Assembly: GCF_051020985.1 (NCBI RefSeq)
Contig: NC_135010.1
Coordinates: 1,672,001-1,736,000, forward strand
Source: Nomia melanderi
Taxonomy: Eukaryota > Arthropoda > Insecta > Hymenoptera > Halictidae
Reading direction: 5' to 3'
DNA: 64,000 bases
Positions within the stretch are counted from its first letter, which is position 1; the number at the start of each line of letters is the position of its first letter. The position numbers were made by a program, and so were the translations under genes. Below, piece after piece: positions 23,298-33,692 of the stretch. The notes under the pieces were generated by a model. That model had not been told where the DNA came from and ran no database searches. It saw only the letters and a program-made list of their open reading frames with translations.

Positions 23298-23531
23298 AGC
23301 GTTGACTGCCACGAAAAACTTTCACAGTTTATGTATCACTTACTTTTTAGTAACAAAGATAAAAAAGAATAATTATCAATTACTTGGTACAACAAGTCTC
23401 GCGTTGCATTATTATTTAACTATTCTCTATATTGAACACTTTTATTCGACGTTAGTTAACTTAGGAATTATAATTATTTTCAAGTAATTTACAAGCTCCA
23501 GTCATTGGTGACCACCATATCAGTCAATGTG
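23298..23531. mobile_element. TTAA MITE, family B copy 3
   Basis: TTAA (23294-23297) is followed by AGCGTTGACTGCCACG. The right end, inverted, contains CACATTGACTGATATGG. The interior carries TTTTCAAGTAATTTACAAGC and the CAGTCATTGGTGACCACC block of the B family (cf. 31077-31315 and 50112-50345). The right TTAA is decayed. Confidence 0.7.
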
Positions 23532-23534
23532 TTT

Positions 23535-24371
23535 GTATTACATGACGACACTGGTACCTAACGTTTCCTCCCATAAATAAAAATAATTATAATTTTATAG
23601 AAACAATATTTCAAATATGGAAAAGATAATTCCAATGTCTTCTATGATATGGTTGTTTCATATTTTAAGTGTTGGAACATATAAAACATGTACTTTATTG
23701 ATTGCGTTGGTGGATAGGAAAGAAAGTAAAGATGTGGTGTTACTATAAAGTGTAAGATTTATGGGTGTCTACCTAAAAAATTACTTTTGAATCTACAGTG
23801 TAGGATGCACTTTATCTATATTACACTATATTTACATTATAATAAGAAAATAAAGTTCTTTTGGTCAGATTCCATTAACTATTTGAGTACTTATGGATGA
23901 TAGTGTACCTGTCGACTCTGGAATGCTACGACTGTCAATCTGTAGTCTGTAGTCAATCCAACATCAACCAAATTATTTTCCCTTCAGATTGTTAGCATCT
24001 TTGAATACTTTAGCGTCATCTTATATTTACTCAAAAGTATTTTCTGCATGCCTGACACTTGAAAACAAAGTGTATTGATTTAATGATGGTACTTTATGTT
24101 ATGAAAACAAGTGTTGTATGTGTCTTGTTTGAAGTAAGGTTGAAATTTATAAAATAAATAATACTTATTGTGTTGTAAAAGTAATACTTGAAGAAAAATA
24201 GTTAACAATTTATTTATGTCACACGTTAATAACTTTGAAAATACAAGTATTTCGTTGGATCTCTGTGACGTATCTGTTTCAACTATATCAATAAATAATA
24301 AGCGAATTCAAGTTATCACTTAATACTGAGGAAAGAAATTAATAATATTTCATATTATTACTATTATGTTT
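23535..24371. other. Unassigned AT-rich stretch
   Basis: I see nothing in it. Confidence 0.4.
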
Positions 24372-24375
24372 TTAA

Positions 24376-24590
24376 CCCTTTGCACTCCAAGACTTTTTTT
24401 TATTAAAAATACTCAACAGTTTGTGATGAAATATAGTTAATATTTTTTGAAATTAATTTAACGAGAAGTTATACACAAGGTAAAAACAGAGGCTGTTTTA
24501 TTAACATTAAATATTATACTTAATAATTTTGTGCTGACTGAAGAAGCTTGAGAATTTTCGCCACTGAGAGAGCCTATGGAGAGCAAAGGG
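24376..24590. mobile_element. TTAA MITE, family F copy 1
   Basis: It has perfect TTAA on both sides (24372-24375, 24591-24594) and TIRs CCCTTTGCACTCCAAG and, inverted, CCCTTTGCTCTCCATAG. It is 215 bp and non-coding. It is the cleanest member of the CCCTTT-ended group; the second copy is at 33450-33688. Confidence 0.9.
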
Positions 24591-24594
24591 TTAA

Positions 24595-25885
24595 ACTACT
24601 TTTAGTGATTTACAGAAATCTCTTCAAGTAACTTATTTAAATTTTATAATCTTATTTATACTATCTTATGTATCTATTAATGAAGAAAAGTGGTTTTAAC
24701 AAAAATGCGTAGATATTAACTTAAAAAACATGTTAAGCAAATTTCACAGACAGTTTTAGAAGATAGAAAATTCTAATATGCAGAAAAATAATATTTTTCC
24801 CGATAGTTCGGATATGGAGTTTAGCGTGGAGTTAAAAAGTTAGATAACTTCAGTTTTCTGCTTTATTCAAACGTGTTACATAAGTGTGAGCATTAGATCG
24901 TTATTATCGTAGTGAATAAATCGTAAGTATTGTCATACCCATTGTACTCGACAAAACACTCTTTACTTTTCCAAAAACATTGAAACTTCTGAAACTGAAA
25001 ACTATATAAAAAACGGTGATAATTTAAAGAAACTACTTCGAATTTTTAAAACACGTTACAAATAATAATATAAAAACAAATAACTTCTATAATATTTGAG
25101 ATCAACATAGTTATTGTAGTATTCAAGTAAAATAACAAATGAGAGTTTTCGTCGAGTACTTGGTTTGTACGTTTACATTGTTTAGGTACTCATTCCGTTT
25201 TATTCCTAAACAGTTTATCGGATGAAAGTATTCACTTGCATATTAATGTTTTATTATTATTAATGAATTCAGATTTCAACTTCTGATTCATTCTCATTAG
25301 ACTATAATGCTGAAGTCATTATACAACAATCGGCAGTGCATAACGTAAAACTTGGCGCTACACTGAAAACGTTATCACTTGACCATAAAAGCTGAGTGTA
25401 CGTGAATATATTTTTCTTGCCACTGCATATCGAAACGTTTTTATGGATGAGTCAACCACGCCGACTGATGCATCTGTTTTCCATTTCTCAAAGTTGAAGA
25501 AACTTAACCATAAAGTTTCGACATCGTAAAATGGATAATCTTATCTATTATATCTCCTGAAAGGAACGACCGCTTTTTCGCCAAGTTCTGTATCGGATCA
25601 TCGATTTCCAGAAAGCGAGAAAGTTATTTTATTACTTTCCACACCTGGCATTCTTCACTTTCTATTAAAATTACTACGTGCTTTAGCGCCAGTTGCTACT
25701 AATCTCATCTTAATAGTATATTCTTGTGCAGCGTGAGCGAACTATACAAGGAAAATGCGAATTATTTTGTATGTAAAAATAATGAAAAACGAGTAAATAA
25801 AAAAGTTTTGTAATCTTAAAGCGGAAGATTCCAGAGTACCAATCACCGATTTTAATGAAGTTCCATTATAATGTAGTTTACATAA
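24595..25885. other. Unassigned, partly GC-elevated
   Basis: No gene is seen. 25430-25740 is less AT-rich than its surroundings and appears single-copy. Confidence 0.35.
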
Positions 25886-26010
25886 AAATGTTTGACACGT
25901 ATTTTTATCGGCAACCGTTCATGTTAAAGGGGTGAAAATTACCCTCAAAGTTGGGGCTGTGAAACCTATTTTAGCGAATATCTCGAAAAATATTACAACA
26001 TAAAATAATT
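25886..26010. repeat. Weak partial copy related to family J
   Basis: A CATGTTAAAGGGGTGAAA-type block followed by CCTCAAAG and ATATCTCGAAAAATA parallels the outer arm of the J copies at 43545 and 15035, and a fragment near 35470. Confidence 0.35.
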
Positions 26011-26423
26011 ACTTTTTAATGATGAATCGAATGGTATAAACTATTTAATAAAACATTTGTTTAAATAGTATTTAGAAAAATTATTTACTTTCGATTGTTT
26101 TACCTGGTCAAATGTTAATAACTTTTCTTGTATATTTATTTATAAAAACTAGATTCAACAACAAGGTACACAAGATTTTTGTATTACAAGAAAAGTTATA
26201 ATAAAATTAAAAAATGTTGGTAGTATCGTGTTATGTAGTATTACATCAGTGAATATAAGTGTTTCGCATAACGAGTAAATAATTGTTGATATAAATGTTT
26301 ATTTGATCGACTATTTAGGTGCAGAATACAATCTTAATTGTTATTTGTATCTTTTATTTATTACTATACTATCAAAGGTGACTTTCGTTAGTAAATAAGA
26401 TATTACTGATCAGTTACTTTTAA

Positions 26424-26613
26424 CAGCAAAAAACTAATAGTTAAAGCTTAGAATGGACACTTTTTTTTCATAAATTTGTTATTAATACATATTCAGCTTC
26501 AATATCAGTAAACAATTTTTTTAAACTTTTTTTTACGGATATTCCGGCTGAATGTGTATTAATAACAAAATGAAAATCTTTTTATTCTAATTTTAACTAT
26601 TAGTTTCTCGCTG
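26424..26613. mobile_element. TTAA-flanked palindromic MITE K
   Basis: It has exact TTAA on both sides (26420-26423, 26614-26617). The arms CAGCAAAAAACTAATAGTTA and, inverted, CAGCGAGAAACTAATAGTTA extend, with gaps, to TTGTTATTAATACA-ATTCAGC near the centre. Almost the whole 190 bp folds back. It is non-coding. Confidence 0.85.
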
Positions 26614-26619
26614 TTAAAT

Positions 26620-28415
26620 CTTAATTCTCATTTTTCAGTATGTATTTTAGACTAGCGTCGAATATGTTACGTTCATACACGTTCGCTTCAATTTTAACCC
26701 ATACTGGCAACAAACAATGGTTTGAAACAATTGAAGATGTATTGGATTAAGTGTAGGGAAGCTATTTCTGTAAGAACGTAACAAACATGCACAATATTAG
26801 TATTTTTATCCGATTTTCCTAGGTCCATCTTGCGATACGTGATCATTTTTGTGCAATATTTATTTCGTTATTTTTCAGTTTATCTTATTTACTTGAGAAA
26901 ATATTTATTTATTTCACAATATTTATATCGTCTCTTTCAATGTAACTTCCATTCGCTATAAAGCTCTTGTGCTAACGTTTTTCTCAGCCCTCGAAACATT
27001 TCTGGAATGCACTTCGTGGCTCTGAACTTACTCAGCGATTTCTGATCTGTGCATATCTTCACCTCTTGCGAATCGTATTTCTTTTATAATGTTTCATTTT
27101 TATTTTTTTCTAGTATTGATTATAATGTGTTGAAAGAATGACTAACGACTTTGTTTCGCATGTTCTCAACGATTTGTGTCTGATGTAGTTTACAGCGAAG
27201 ATTTAACAATTTAGGCAACAAACTTTGCTGCCACTCAGCTCATGTCTAAAACATTAGTAAAACTTCTACAACTGACGTAAAATATTAAGTTCTTCGGAAT
27301 ATTTCCTAACAGTAATTTGATCTTCATTAATTTTTCCTTGGACTTTATTAACATTTCCAGCGCTTATGTATTTTGAAAACTGCTAATCCATGCATTTCGA
27401 AGTTAGTAAAAATCTTTTTTACGTATAATATAAAATCTCCTCGAATAATCTCTTCATTGAAAACATATGCATAAAATATGTACACTTTTTAAGCATGATT
27501 AGGTAAACGAACATTTCTGCTTCATGTACACTACTTTCTTTTCAAAAGTCTTTACTTATTTCCACATAAACATTTTCGTGAAACAAAAACTTATTAACGA
27601 ATAAAAACTTTTTTTTAGCGATTTCCTAATATCGTTATGCTCACTGGAAACATTTGCTAGTGTGGAAATATATCACTTGCATCCTGTGAAATGCGCAAAA
27701 GTTGGTTAAATGGCGTAATATTAATATTTGATAGAGTGTAACCAATATTACGAATTTTGTAACATTATATCGTATATACATTCTACATACAAGAAGATCA
27801 GTTTGGCCACATATTGGTTTGTTGAGCAACAATAAAAAAAATAAGAAAAAACTTTGCCGAAGGTAGAAATACGTCATTATGTATTTCTTATTATATTATT
27901 ATCTGTGGCGTTAACGTCGTGTACCACAACATGGTTGTATTTTTCCATCTTTTGTGTTTTCTTTTATTTTTTTTAAAGTATCAACAGTGATTACATAACA
28001 TTTCACTTCCTCCTTAGTAAAAATGAAAATTTTAAGTGGAAAAAACATACTTCTTATATGTACTTTGTATTATTACTACATTTTATGAATGACAGTTTCC
28101 ATTAATTCAAATGGAATTTTTTAACTTTCATTCATAATAACTTAAATATAAATATTTATGTGTTGCTCCGAAATTATTTTGAAAGTTCATTTTATAAGAT
28201 AATGAAGATTCAAGTGAATAAACGACAATGATCAAGAACACAAAAAAGAATTATTTTATCCGAAAATTCGTGTTAAAGAAAATGTAATTTGAAAAATTAT
28301 AAAAACTTTTGCGTAACATTTGCATAACAATTTTCTTATTTTCATTAAGTCAAAAATTCCTTAAGTGCACGTGTACTCGACAAATATACGCATTTGATGT
28401 TCATGAAAATAAGGT
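26620..28415. other. Unassigned AT-rich stretch
   Basis: No gene is supported. The minus frame at 27641-27877 is AT-biased and without motifs. Confidence 0.4.
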
Positions 28416-28419
28416 TTAA

Positions 28420-28626
28420 CACTAAAACTATGTACCAGTCAAAATGACGGGTTTCGCTTTTTTGCTTCGCAAATATTGATGTCTTTGAATGTTCGAAATG
28501 ATTTTGAAAATAAATAGCTTCACTTGAACACTATAATAAATGTCTGAAGAAACCGAAAATAATTTATCGTCACAATTTTTATAAGAATTACATATCAATC
28601 ATATTAAATGTTCGGTAGTTCTAGTG
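28420..28626. mobile_element. TTAA MITE, family D copy 1 (intact reference copy)
   Basis: It has TTAA on both sides (28416-28419, 28627-28630). The left end is CACTAAAACTATGTACCAG and the inverted right end CACTAGAACTACCGAAC. At 207 bp and non-coding, it defines the family; other copies are at 9669, 15976, 38610, 42451, 51876 and a stub at 8326. Its right TTAA is the left TTAA of C1. Confidence 0.9.
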
Positions 28627-28630
28627 TTAA

Positions 28631-28897
28631 CACACTGTTGACCAGTGCCGAGTTAACTCGTGTTTGCACTAGCGTTAACCATTTCAATATTTGAAATGCA
28701 CAGCAATATAGAGTATTGCAAAAGTAAAATATTTAAAGTTATATAAAACATATGTCCAAAGTTTTATTTCAATTCATGATGTATAAATAAAGTAAATTGA
28801 AGTTTATTTATATTGTTTCACTTTCATATTTAATTACGAAATAATAACCGGTGATATGAGATAGATTCTGCGTAGAATTCCCGGTCAACAATGTGTT
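28631..28897. mobile_element. TTAA MITE C, abutting D1
   Basis: It has TTAA at 28627-28630 and 28898-28901. TIRs are CACACTGTTGACCAGTGCC and, inverted, CACATTGTTGACCGGGAATT. The ends resemble family B (CACGTTGAC). It is 267 bp and non-coding. Confidence 0.85.
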
Positions 28898-28901
28898 AAT
28901 T

Positions 28902-29226
28902 TATTTATTAAACAATACGGAATTTATTTGATTTCATATAGTCACATTCTTTGTGATTAAACCATCAGTTACGCTATACTCTGTTTATTTAGTCGCTTGA
29001 TTGGAAACCAATAACCTTTACTTTCCGAATGAAAAAAAGGCGAATAAAGAGGTCAGTACAGGTAAGCGAATAGATGAACCGTTCACTTGGTAAAGCGATC
29101 AACGCCATAAAATGAAAAGAAGAAAAATTTAATAAAGTCATACACATAAAAACGATTTGCCATTGAAACCTGAACATATTCAAAAAGTGGAGTTGGTCAC
29201 TTTGACCTGAAATCGGAACAAATATA
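28902..29226. other. Unassigned stretch
   Basis: The minus-strand frame 28989-29300 has no recognisable domain and overlaps the end of repeat W2. Confidence 0.4.
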
Positions 29227-29228
29227 TA

Positions 29229-29446
29229 CAGTGAGTCACAAGAGTGCTCGTACCTCCTGAACTGCCGACTTTGAACGATTGATATTTGTTTACAATGCAA
29301 GTTTCGAAGTTCTTATCAACTTATTCAAATTTATATACACTTTATTGTAAAACTACATGTTGATGTAAGAAAAATGTAATTTCACGTAAACAAGAACAAA
29401 ATTAGTCTCACAAACCTGACAATTTAGATCATCTCAAAAGTATTAT
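29229..29446. mobile_element. Half copy of palindromic TA-flanked element W (copy 2)
   Basis: TA is followed by CAGTGAGTCACAAGAGTGC. The sequence then matches the left arm of the 63153-63674 element (CTCCTGAACTGCCGACTTTG; ACAATGCAAGTTTCGAAG; AATGTAATTTCACGTAAAC). It stops where element I1 begins. Confidence 0.75.
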
Positions 29447-29810
29447 AAAATGACCTTCAATTTATGCGAAAACTCATTTCACGTGAATTCGTTTTACGCG
29501 AATGAAAATCGCGCAAGTAGAGTCTACCGATATCAGAGAAAACAAAATATTGGAAAAAGAGCTGGAGTAAGTTTTAGAAATATTTATTAGTTTTAAAAAT
29601 AGTTTTAGAAATATTTATTTCACATAGCCAAACAAAATAAATAATAATAATGGCATTCCAGAAAATAAAAGTACATTTTATTCGCTGTTACTAAATTCAA
29701 ATCGCGTAAATTAACATCGCGTGTAAAAACTATCGCGTAAATAGTGTTCTTAATTTACCTCGTGAAAAAGACTTCAGTGAAAAACGTCCACATAAATCGA
29801 AGGTCAACTG
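29447..29810. mobile_element. Palindromic MITE family I copy 1
   Basis: The right end, AATCGAAGGTCAACTG followed by TA (29811-29812), pairs with the left GACCTTCAATTTATGCG. The interior is built of recurrent TTTACGCG/CGCGTAAA motifs as in the copy at 4072-4384. It is non-coding and probably a Tc1/mariner or pogo-type MITE. The left boundary is uncertain by several bases. Confidence 0.65.
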
Positions 29811-29845
29811 TATCTTTAACTTTGCGTGGGTCAAGTGTATCTTAA

Positions 29846-30078
29846 CTTTCATCTCTGAATATGTATTTTTTTTAAATATGAACTTTGTGAAAAATAGTTA
29901 CGGCTGCGCAATAATAATCCAAAAAACATTTAAGTACTAACAACTGAATAGCATTTAAGCTGTTAGTCACAAACAACGATCCCCACGTGGCACAATTTTC
30001 CTTTATCTAGGCATTTCTTAACTTCCCGATAATTTAAAATGTTTGTGGTACCTATGTGCACCATTCGGGACGAAAAGG
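29846..30078. mobile_element. TTAA MITE, family H copy 3
   Basis: It has TTAA on both sides (29842-29845, 30079-30082). The left end CTTTCATCTCTGAATATG and right end CCATTCGGGACGAAAAGG match, in reverse orientation, the copy at 56243-56460; GTTTGTGGTACCTATGTG is shared inside. It is 233 bp and non-coding. Confidence 0.85.
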
Positions 30079-30431
30079 TTAAAAACGGGCAAAGATAAGC
30101 GTATACAGTCGGACTCCGAGTTACGACCTCCCAATTTACGTCGTTTTGCAGTTACGTCGTCTCTATGTAACGCAGTAATCAATTGTTTTTAACCAATATT
30201 TCTTGCTGTACGTGTTTAGTTTTAACTGCATCAGTCTGAAACTGACTTAAGTAATGAATTTTTATGGGTAATCAATTTCAGATTATACAGTTTATGCACT
30301 GTTTAAAAACTTATAAAAATATATTTACGGTAAACATAAGTACACAAGTGCAACTAATCGAGAATTAACATCATTATTTACGTATGTGTAATGGCACCAC
30401 AGCGTCAGATGTGTCCTCATCTATAAATTAT

Positions 30432-30575
30432 ATGGTTAAAAAGAGAAATACTATAAGTTTAGAAACTACATTAGAAATAATAAAATTTTTAGAGTGAAAT
30501 ACAAGATTTTGAGTTTAATTAAAATATAAATTTGCCAAAAACAACTGTGAGGAGATTTCTTACAGATAAATAACG
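30432..30575 (+). pseudogene. Pogo/Tigger transposase N-terminal fragment
   Basis: The frame reads MVKKRNTISLETTLEIIKFLE, then a stop at 30495. After further stops and a frame change, the sequence contains NLPKTTVRRFLTDK. This is the order of the DNA-binding psq-type helix-turn-helix at the start of pogo/Tigger transposases (KR-..ISLE-KLEII-LE, then NLPKSTV-..L..K). The remainder, including the DDD catalytic core, is missing. It sits inside TA-flanked Tigger-type termini, which supports the assignment. It is non-functional. Confidence 0.7.
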
Positions 30576-30839
30576 TATTTTAATAGCAATAACAGAAGGC
30601 CATCCAATACATTCCAGTATTATTCGTGAACATCGTGACCTCTTCGGTTCTTCGTAAATGTTCGTTAAATGTAATCTCTTCCATTCTTTTTATACATTTC
30701 AAAAAAGATGTATCTTCTAATCTGATAAAACATGTATAAATATGTATGTTCGCATACATGCATATATATCTACCTTCTGTACCCCGATTTACGTCCTTTT
30801 CGACTTGCGTCGCCCACTCCGGCACCAATTAGGACTTAA

Positions 30840-31323
30840 TGAGTTAACTGCGTTCAACGAGTATGCGCGCCGTTTTAAAATCAAAATGATACTAATTCTT
30901 TCAACGATAAATTGTTTATTTTTTTAGATAAACATGTAATTCTTCTTCGTTTTGTTTTAGTTTTTCGTGAAAATATATTTTAGGTGCATTTGGCTGCGTA
31001 TAACGGGTATGCGCTTCATTATTTAATTTCATTACGAACATTATCATAGATTTTTCAAATTAAATTCCACAGTTAACACGTTGACTACCACGGTGGTCAC
31101 CGATGGTCGGAGCTTCCAAATTGCTTGAAAACAATTACAATAAGAAAATTGATATGGAATCGAAATATTTAGTAACACCAGAAACTAGATAATAGTGTAA
31201 TATGAGTACTATAAACCAAAAAATTAATAATTAATTCTAATACTATTTTCCTCTGTCATAAAGGAAGAAATCTTACTGTAAAAAAACGCTCGAAATTCTC
31301 GTGGCAGTCAACGTGTTAACAGG
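30840..31323. mobile_element. TTAA MITE, family G copy 1, nested in Tigger and interrupted by B1
   Basis: TTAA (30836-30839) is followed by TGAGTTAACTGCGTTCAACG. The interior matches copies at 7566 and 18340. Its far terminus, CCACAG-TTAA, is split by B1 (31077-31315) at the subterminal TTAA and resumes as TTAACAGG. The outer right target is ATCA, a decayed TTAA. Removing it rejoins the right end of the Tigger-type element. Confidence 0.7.
31077..31315. mobile_element. TTAA MITE, family B copy 1 (reference copy)
   Basis: It has exact TTAA on both sides (31073-31076, 31316-31319). TIRs are CACGTTGACTACCACGG and, inverted, CACGTTGACTGCCACGAG. It is 239 bp and non-coding. It is the innermost member of a three-level nest. 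Confidence 0.9.
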
Positions 31324-31359
31324 ATCAGTCTGAGGTCCCACTGTATCCATCTCGCAAAC

Positions 31360-31790
31360 TGATTTTTGCTTCGCATTACCGCTGTTGCTGGTTGCGTAAG
31401 AAAAAAATTAAACTGGGCAAGAACAGCGTTGCGAATACACTGATAATCGCTTAGCATCATTATTCAGGAAGTTACGAGAGCTACAAATGAGTATTACTGC
31501 ACACACTGGTGCCAGCGAACCGATCGATACCAGGTAACTTCGCATTAAAGCAACTGCTTGTCAATCACTATTCCACAGCCGTAATTTACAGGATATAATA
31601 GGGAATCGCAATTTACAAAGAGCACAATAAACGTATACGACACGAGGCGGGAAAATAGCATTTGTTCTCAAATAATACGTTTCCGCAAACTTCTGTAACG
31701 TGACTTTGTCATCAAATGAACGCATCGACTGACATTGGCCAGCGAATACAGTGACAACGTATGCTTCGAATGCATTTAGTATGGTAATCA
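31360..31790. other. GC-elevated, apparently single-copy segment
   Basis: It is the most balanced base composition between 31.3 and 35 kb, with no frame of recognisable content. It is a possible conserved regulatory block, on composition alone. Confidence 0.25.
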
Positions 31791-31794
31791 GTTC

Positions 31795-32399
31795 TGGTCT
31801 GTTTAAAATGATTATGCATGATCAACTTTCATATTAAAATAAGTAAATTAATATATATTTGTAACAAAAAAATTATAATTTATGTAAAGATACTTTTAAT
31901 GATTTGCAGACTGAGAATCTATATACAAAAGCATATATTTTTATCAACCTTTTTATCAACAATTCTTAAGGATTTTACTGACTCGATATTAAATTAAATG
32001 TTTCTTAAATTTTTATCTACAGTATTACTTTTTTAAATCCATAATTAAAAATTTGTGACTACGAACTGTACCTACTTATAAAAGTTATATTCATGGTTGA
32101 ATTGAATAACCAATCGAATGATTTATTTTTAGAAATTAAAATCTAGTACTAAAATTGGATACAGAATATAATTCTGTGACTAATGTATTTAAATATAAAC
32201 ACAGCAGTTACAGTTAAAATAAAATATTTAAAGTTACTGTTTCTTCTTTTATAATAGATTGATATTCAATTTCAATATTAAAATGTGTATAATATTAAAA
32301 CTATTTGACGTTTCTATAAACTAATGTTCATAATCAATATACATGGGTTTAAGGCTCTCAAGAATAAGTTATTTCTTGTTTCGAAATGAGACATCAGCT
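31795..32399. other. Unassigned AT-rich stretch
   Basis: I see nothing in it. Confidence 0.4.
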
Positions 32400-32545
32400 G
32401 ATACATTCATTTTGTACTATTATTCATACAACTACTATTTTATTATACAATAAGTTATCATGTAATAATTATTATTAGGTAATAAGTAATGTATCCAAAT
32501 GTTGATGGTCACTGATGATGTTACTGTTAATGTGACCACCTTAAA
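32400..32545 (-). repeat. Dispersed repeat N, copy 2
   Basis: Read inverted, it shares CATTACTTATTAC, AATTATTACATGATAACTTA and the TTGTATAATAA block with copies at 46495-46600 and 55845-55925. Two diverged GTGACCA(C/T)C blocks lie at the outer end. The family type is unknown. Confidence 0.6.
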
Positions 32546-32549
32546 ATAA

Positions 32550-33445
32550 ACGCAAATGTAAAAAAATAGACTGTACATGACTAATAAACTCAATATAACT
32601 ATAAATTCTTTACTGTTTTCAGTTCTCCTTTATTTTCAATAAAAAAATTTTCGATTAATACCATAATTACCTATGGATAAATTTTAGGTACAAATTTAGT
32701 AATGGAATTAATATTTCCTTTTTTTATAGTTCTTTCCTTAAATTGCGCATCTGTAGTGGTAATTGATATGCAAGTCATTATTTTCTGTTTTGCTTGCTTT
32801 CTCCCTCCAGTCGTGTTTGTTATTACATGTGTCCGCGTGTATTTACTCGTTTATGTTATATAAATCTCAGTGTTTCTGAACAACCAGTGTAATTTATTGT
32901 TTCCAAATCCCATAATTTAACAGTATCATTTGCATATTAAATCGAATGTGTTTGAACGGGCATACAACATGTTAGCAAATCATCGTTAGTTTGCATGACT
33001 TGAGATAAAGAATGACAAACTATGTATAGTCATCAAGGCCTGTTGATAATTCTAGTGTTGAAATGTATAGCTTTTATCTTTGGGAAGTATCTATCGCGAA
33101 ACATGGTTTTCGCTAGTAAAAACTGACCTAAAAACCGGGCGTTGAAAGAAACAATTAGTAGATACGAAATTAATGCACGCATATCTACTATTTTAATTCC
33201 ATTTAAAAGAAGACTCACAAAGTACTAAAGAATGCTTTAGTTTCATAAAAGTTTATACTTAATTTACAACTTTATTTAAAATTTATAATAAATTAGATAC
33301 AAAATTTTAATAGAAACTTTTACTTAAGTATAAGTTTTATTTGCGATTTATAATAAATTAGATCCAAAAGGTTTATTAAATTAAGAATTTTCTTACAATT
33401 CATATAACATGACTGAAAAATATTATCTTAATAGAAATGATCCAA
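32550..33445. other. Unassigned AT-rich stretch
   Basis: I see no gene. The 33033-33218 minus frame has no recognisable motif. Confidence 0.4.
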
Positions 33446-33449
33446 TTAA

Positions 33450-33688
33450 TCCTTTGCACTCGAGAAGTTCTTCATTAAACATACTCTACATTTTCTAATA
33501 AGATACAAACGACATTCTTTCAAACTGACTTGACGAGAAATCGCACATAAAGTGAGGAACGAAACTATTTTCTTTTAATATTTTACGTATTGATGCAGTA
33601 TACAAAGTTTAATATTAAATATCAAACTTTATAATTTTGCTGTGTCAAATTGGCAACTGCGAGGCAAAGGCCTACAGAGTGCAAATGG
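33450..33688. mobile_element. TTAA MITE, family F copy 2
   Basis: It has TTAA on both sides (33446-33449, 33689-33692), with ends TCCTTTGCACTCGAGAAG and, inverted, CCATTTGCACTCTGTAGG. The interior resembles F1 at 24376-24590. It is 239 bp and non-coding. Confidence 0.85.
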
Positions 33689-33692
33689 TTAA

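Larger units (their letters stand above)
30106..31343 (+). mobile_element. Pogo/Tigger-type element remnant with nested MITEs
   Basis: It begins CAGTCGGACTCCGAGTTACG and ends, inverted, CAGTGGGACCTCAGAC, with TA on both sides (30104-30105, 31344-31345). Inside the right end, the inverse of the 30784-30835 block reads as the GACGCAAGTCGAAAAGGACG-type subterminal sequence typical of Tigger elements. A broken transposase start (30432-30575) is also present. With G1 (30840-31323) removed, the element is about 750 bp, so it is internally deleted. Confidence 0.75.
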
